Shown here: piece by piece, positions 44,903 through 47,352 of the stretch
How positions within the stretch are numbered: the stretch's first letter is position 1
How the letters are laid out: the number at the start of each line of letters is the position of its first letter
Source: Methanospirillum stamsii
GTDB lineage: Archaea; Halobacteriota; Methanomicrobia; Methanomicrobiales; Methanospirillaceae
Direction: 5' to 3'
Assembly (NCBI RefSeq): GCF_003173335.1
Contig: NZ_QGMZ01000049.1
Span: 1 to 47,352, forward strand
DNA: 47,352 nt
Notes under the pieces: generated by a model
What the model was told of the DNA's origin: nothing
The model's input: only the letters and a program-made list of their open reading frames with translations
Database searches by the model: none
Translations under genes and position numbers: made by a program

Positions 44903-45037
44903 GAATAAAATTGCTGTATCGGCTTAATTGGGGCGACATATTCTGATTGAAGGTCATATTATGATTTTATTGGAAGACAAGTTCCGGAAAATATCCTGAT
45001 GTTACTTTTATTTGATACACTTCAAATGCAATATTAC

Positions 45038-45409
45038 TTAAACTGACTCACTCCACTGAATAATTTCTGTGGCTATCTCTATTGCTTCTTCTGTTTTCAG
45101 GGTATCCGGAATTGTATCATCATACCTGGCTTTTACTGCATAGGGATTGAGAAGAGCAATGGTGTCACTTTCTATCGGTAATGATAATGATAGATCCTGA
45201 ATTAATTCAGTAAGTTCAACAAGGTCATGTATCTTCCGGATGAGGACTCCTTTCTTAATTAGGATAGATTTTAGAGCTTTTTCTACTGTTTGTTGGGCAT
45301 GAAAACAGATGATTGGAGAAGGGCCATCCATTTCATACAGTAGTTTTGCAGCAAGAAGGTCTGCATGAGCAAGACGGATTAATAATGCACTTTCTTCATC
45401 CACACTCAT
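45038..45409 (-). CDS. HEPN domain toxin-like protein
   Basis: The 123-residue helical protein has CFHAQQTVEKALKSILIKKGVLIRKIHDLVEL near residue 35 (the helix and the R-x-x-H motif near IRKIHDL) and LNPYAVKARYDD near 88, which are hallmarks of HEPN proteins of HEPN/MNT modules. It overlaps the MNT gene by 14 bp on the same strand. In characterised pairs HEPN acts as an RNase toxin and the MNT partner blocks it by adding nucleotides; here this is inferred by homology. Both reading frames appear intact. Confidence 0.9.
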   Translation of the reverse strand: MSVDEESALLIRLAHADLLAAKLLYEMDGPSPIICFHAQQTVEKALKSILIKKGVLIRKIHDLVELTELIQDLSLSLPIESDTIALLNPYAVKARYDDTIPDTLKTEEAIEIATEIIQWSESV

Positions 45410-45725
45410 ACAGTACCTTTCCTTCAGACAGGGCCCAATATAATACTGTTCCCGGTACCGGGTTTAGGGTTTTCTCCGTAGCATATACCATAATATCAAT
45501 CCCTACACCAGGAGCTATTCTTCCGGCGGCTTTTCGGAGCCTGACCATTTCCATTCCCTGATGTTTCACAGTATCCTCAATAACCATGATATCAACATCT
45601 GAATCCGGTGTCTCTTCTCCACGAGCATATGAACCAAAAAGAATGATTTTTCTGGGATTTGCAGCCTCAATAATCCGTGTCACAACCTTTTGGATATCTT
45701 CCATGGTTACTTGTAATTGTTCCAT
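45396..45725 (-). CDS. MNT nucleotidyltransferase antitoxin
   Basis: The 109-residue protein has the minimal nucleotidyltransferase pattern: IILFGSYARGEETPDSDVDIMV near residue 25, with the GSxxRG and the DxD metal pair, followed by a C-terminal MVYATEKTLNPVPG region. It is the upstream gene of the HEPN/MNT unit. Length is normal. It is preceded by about 580 bp with no gene on the same strand, so its own promoter should be in that gap. Confidence 0.92.
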   Translation of the reverse strand: MEQLQVTMEDIQKVVTRIIEAANPRKIILFGSYARGEETPDSDVDIMVIEDTVKHQGMEMVRLRKAAGRIAPGVGIDIMVYATEKTLNPVPGTVLYWALSEGKVLYECG

Positions 45726-46304
45726 ACGTCACTCCGAATTTTATTGAGTACCTTTTAGTCCATGAATCATATTGGAATGGGAGAGGTAATTATCTGTTTT
45801 TTTAATTAAAGAATCTAGTCTTCCGGGGGTATTAACTGGTGTAGTATCTTCATGAACAAATAAAAAATCGTTCGAGGTTGTTGGTTAATTGCTTGTGTAC
45901 TACACACAATTATTAGGGATGTTAATTACAACCGGTATATAGTGATTTTCCATAAATTATCAATGTGTAAATCATGATCACATGAGAAAACCGGTATATT
46001 TAGGTTCATAAATACCGAATTTCGATACTCATTTGTAGATGATACCGTGACTGCAATAGATAAAAAATCTTTTTCAGAGCGTGATATCTGCTTGAATCTT
46101 CAGAAGCAGGTAAAAGAGTGAGGTCTAGTTTACCTAATTCCAGAGTACTGGTGGAGACAGATACTGGTGTTAATCCAGTCTTTAATATCCTCTATGAGCC
46201 GATCAGATTCAGGCGTGCTATTTTTGCAGAAAAAAATCGATTAGTTAAATTTGAAGTGTACTATTATGAGCACAGACAATTTTGAAGAACCTCAAAACAA
46301 AAGA
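45726..46304. other. 579-bp gap: gene remnant and short repeats
   Basis: No complete gene was found. The gap holds the degraded second copy of the secreted protein's 3' end (46032-46198) and two direct copies of AACCGGTATAT (45930-45940 and 45989-45999). These could be TATA/BRE elements. TTGTGT and ACACAA nearby (about 45892-45909) form a weak inverted repeat. Confidence 0.6.
46032..46198 (+). pseudogene. truncated copy of the 3' end of the secreted-protein gene
   Basis: Codons 46032-46121 end in ICLNLQKQVKE then TGA, which matches the end LCLNLQKQVQE of the gene at 41099-41788. The 35 bases from 46092 differ at 4 positions from those at 41759. A second matching block after the stop, GTCTTTAATATCCTCTATGAG (46178) against GTCTTTGATATCCTCTGTGAG (41845), lies exactly 86 bases further in both copies. 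The coding part before 46032 is lost. Confidence 0.8.
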
Positions 46305-46813
46305 TTATCCCGGGCTCCAAATCGTAAAACCGGGTATTCTCGAAAAATCGGAATCACGTGTGGCAATATGGTGGATATCATTTTCAATTCCGGATGCAAC
46401 AACAGAAGCATCAGCAGCCATTAACGGAAATTTGCGGAGAATTTGAACCTGTTTTTTTATCACATTCTCGGAGTAATCAAGCAATTGAATATGAACAGAT
46501 AACAGGGTATCAACAAGTTCCCAGGTTCTAGAAAAAAATTTTTCTTCTATTTTTTGATGTTTTAAAACATTCAGGGCTTTTATCCTACTAATTGAATTAT
46601 CATGCTCCATAATCTCTGCAATCATCAGACGATGGATAAACTCATTTAATACGATGGCAGGAATAAATAAAGTTATTTCCTGTTTTATCCCTTTCATTAT
46701 AAAATTTGTACATTCCTCTCCATACTCTGGATGTGATCTAATGCCCAATAGATGAGAATGTTTGTATCTACCAGACACCATGTATCTGATGGAATATCCT
46801 GTAATTTATTCAA
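46305..46813 (-). pseudogene. frameshifted PIN-domain toxin gene
   Basis: From a TTG at 46813 the minus strand codes DTWCLVDTNILIYWALDH, the start of a PIN domain with the catalytic DTN, but it runs to a stop near 46697. The next frame continues directly with KGIKQEITLFIPAIVLNEF (catalytic Glu), LMAADASVVASG (Asp) and HHIATRDSDF (Asp), ending at 46305. The total of 509 bases (169.7 codons) needs a single-base shift near 46700. The reading that starts with MVSGRY is an artefact of the shift. All four acidic residues survive, so the lesion may be recent, or a sequencing error. Confidence 0.85.
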
Positions 46814-46973
46814 AGTCTTCAGATAAGGCAATTTCGTCAATAAGATTTGAGCTATTTAGGTGAATATATCCGCAAAATGTTTGAATTTTCTCAATAAGCG
46901 CTCTCTTTTCTTCTTCAGATATTGGGGGTGAATGAGAATGCTGATTGAACACCTGGGGCATAATATGTATCAT
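46806..46973 (-). CDS. 55-residue putative antitoxin partner of the PIN gene
   Basis: A 55-codon frame begins with MIHIMPQVFNQHSHSPPISE and continues with a helical EEEKRALIEKIQTFCGYIHL and an acidic end, NLIDEIALSEDFE. It overlaps the TTG start of the PIN gene by 8 bp, the same overlap seen between the Phd and PIN genes at 44170. The length, charge and overlap suggest an antitoxin. No family is recognised, and its starting point is uncertain because a second ATG lies four codons in. Confidence 0.55.
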   Translation of the reverse strand: MIHIMPQVFNQHSHSPPISEEEKRALIEKIQTFCGYIHLNSSNLIDEIALSEDFE

Positions 46974-47352
46974 TCCACTTTACAAAGGATAAGGTTACTG
47001 TTATCGATTGAGCAATTTTTTTTGGAAAATGAATGCAGTTGTTCGATATCTGTTGTATTTTTTGTGGATAATTAAATATTAGGGATAGTATGGAATCTGA
47101 TAGAGGAATAATAAATTTTTCATTTCTATCCTACCTTCTTTGTATCAGGTTCTGATAAGAAAGCATGAATCAAATCTAGGTTTATACCTTCAAATTCTCT
47201 CTATCTCTCAAAATAGGCGGATTTAAGTGATTTACTAGACGGGAGTCGCTGGTTCGAATCCGGTTGGGCTCATTAATATCTTCCTTTTCGGCTCATCGCT
47301 ACTTTGAGTGGGTAATTACAAAACCATAAGGGGAAAATCAAGGGTGGGGGTG
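46974..47352. other. end of window: tRNA remnant, otherwise no gene seen
   Basis: No open reading frame with family signal was found. The region is AT-rich and contains the partial tRNA-Val copy at 47231-47272. Confidence 0.6.
47231..47272 (+). repeat. degenerate copy of the tRNA-Val 3' part (att-like)
   Basis: TTTAC at 47231 to GGGCTCA at 47272 matches bases 33-74 of the tRNA-Val gene at 34 of 42 positions. It begins at the anticodon loop and ends exactly at the discriminator base. The 11 bases TTCGAATCCGG are unchanged, and three of the differences are C to T. No 5' half is present. Confidence 0.8.

Larger units (their letters stand above)
44455..45037. other. 583-bp gap: AT-rich with paired 9-mer repeats
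   Basis: I see no credible gene. A plus-strand reading frame at 44348-44749 runs across the antitoxin start and has no ribosome binding site or family pattern. The gap holds two clusters of three 9-base repeats in opposite orientation (44613-44639 and 44876-44902) with an AT-rich stretch between them. Confidence 0.7.

Noticed and set aside
47231-47272. Second functional tRNA
   Set aside because: Only the 3' part exists; no acceptor 5' strand, D arm or anticodon stem partner is found upstream.

Overview
The window is from a euryarchaeal methanogen. Three things support this: the methanogenesis enzyme Mch and the methanogenesis marker 12 protein; an archaeal information-processing set (Orc1/Cdc6, ABCE1, Pelota, RqcH/NEMF) with TATA-box promoters; and a four-subunit pyruvate synthase operon, CofA-like aldehyde dehydrogenase, archaeal-type phosphoglycerate mutase and many PAS-rich sensor kinases. 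From general impression I would place it in the Methanomicrobiales, perhaps near Methanospirillum, but no search was run.

Layout. 1-6.4 kb holds a lipoprotein hydrolase and then a ribosome-rescue locus: ABCE1 with a small membrane protein on the minus strand, facing RqcH/NEMF and Pelota on the plus strand. 6.5-10.5 kb has a membrane PAS sensor without an ATPase domain, an ExoIII-type nuclease paired with a TIM-barrel protein, and a small DUF1858 protein. 10.5-14.9 kb (minus) carries mch, orc1/cdc6, apgM and a nucleotide-sugar epimerase. 14.9-18.7 kb (plus) carries methanogenesis marker 12 and porCDAB. 18.8-23.6 kb has two-component proteins, an acetyltransferase, a DUF1848 protein, a fused DUF4258/YgiT-type small protein and a membrane-anchored AN1 zinc finger. 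23.6-27.5 kb (minus) has an ADP-ribosylglycohydrolase, an isolated SufC-like ATPase, a flavin-binding protein and a PAS kinase. 27.6-34.8 kb has an MFS exporter with a tiny Cys-rich partner, pyruvate kinase, a DtxR-FeoA fusion with FeoB, and an aldehyde dehydrogenase. 34.9-40.2 kb is an envelope and signalling block: an acidic repeat membrane protein, a secreted CAP-domain protein, a histidine kinase, a HAD phosphatase, a two-headed DNA-binding protein and a lipoprotein.

40.25-47.27 kb is the accessory part. It starts at an intact tRNA-Val(UAC) and ends at a 42-bp degenerate copy of the 3' part of that tRNA, the geometry of an element integrated at a tRNA gene. Between them lie a secreted TPR protein, a secreted two-repeat protein with a truncated second copy of its 3' end 4.3 kb away, an AAA+ ATPase/PD-(D/E)XK nuclease protein behind a long hairpin, paired clusters of 9-bp repeats, and three toxin-antitoxin style modules. 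One module (HEPN/MNT) looks intact. Two PIN-toxin modules are broken by nonsense or frameshift lesions, and one of those keeps a 55-residue partner gene. No integrase was seen, so this looks like a decaying island.

The strongest leads are the tRNA-bounded island, its iteron-like repeats and nuclease gene, and the two broken PIN modules.
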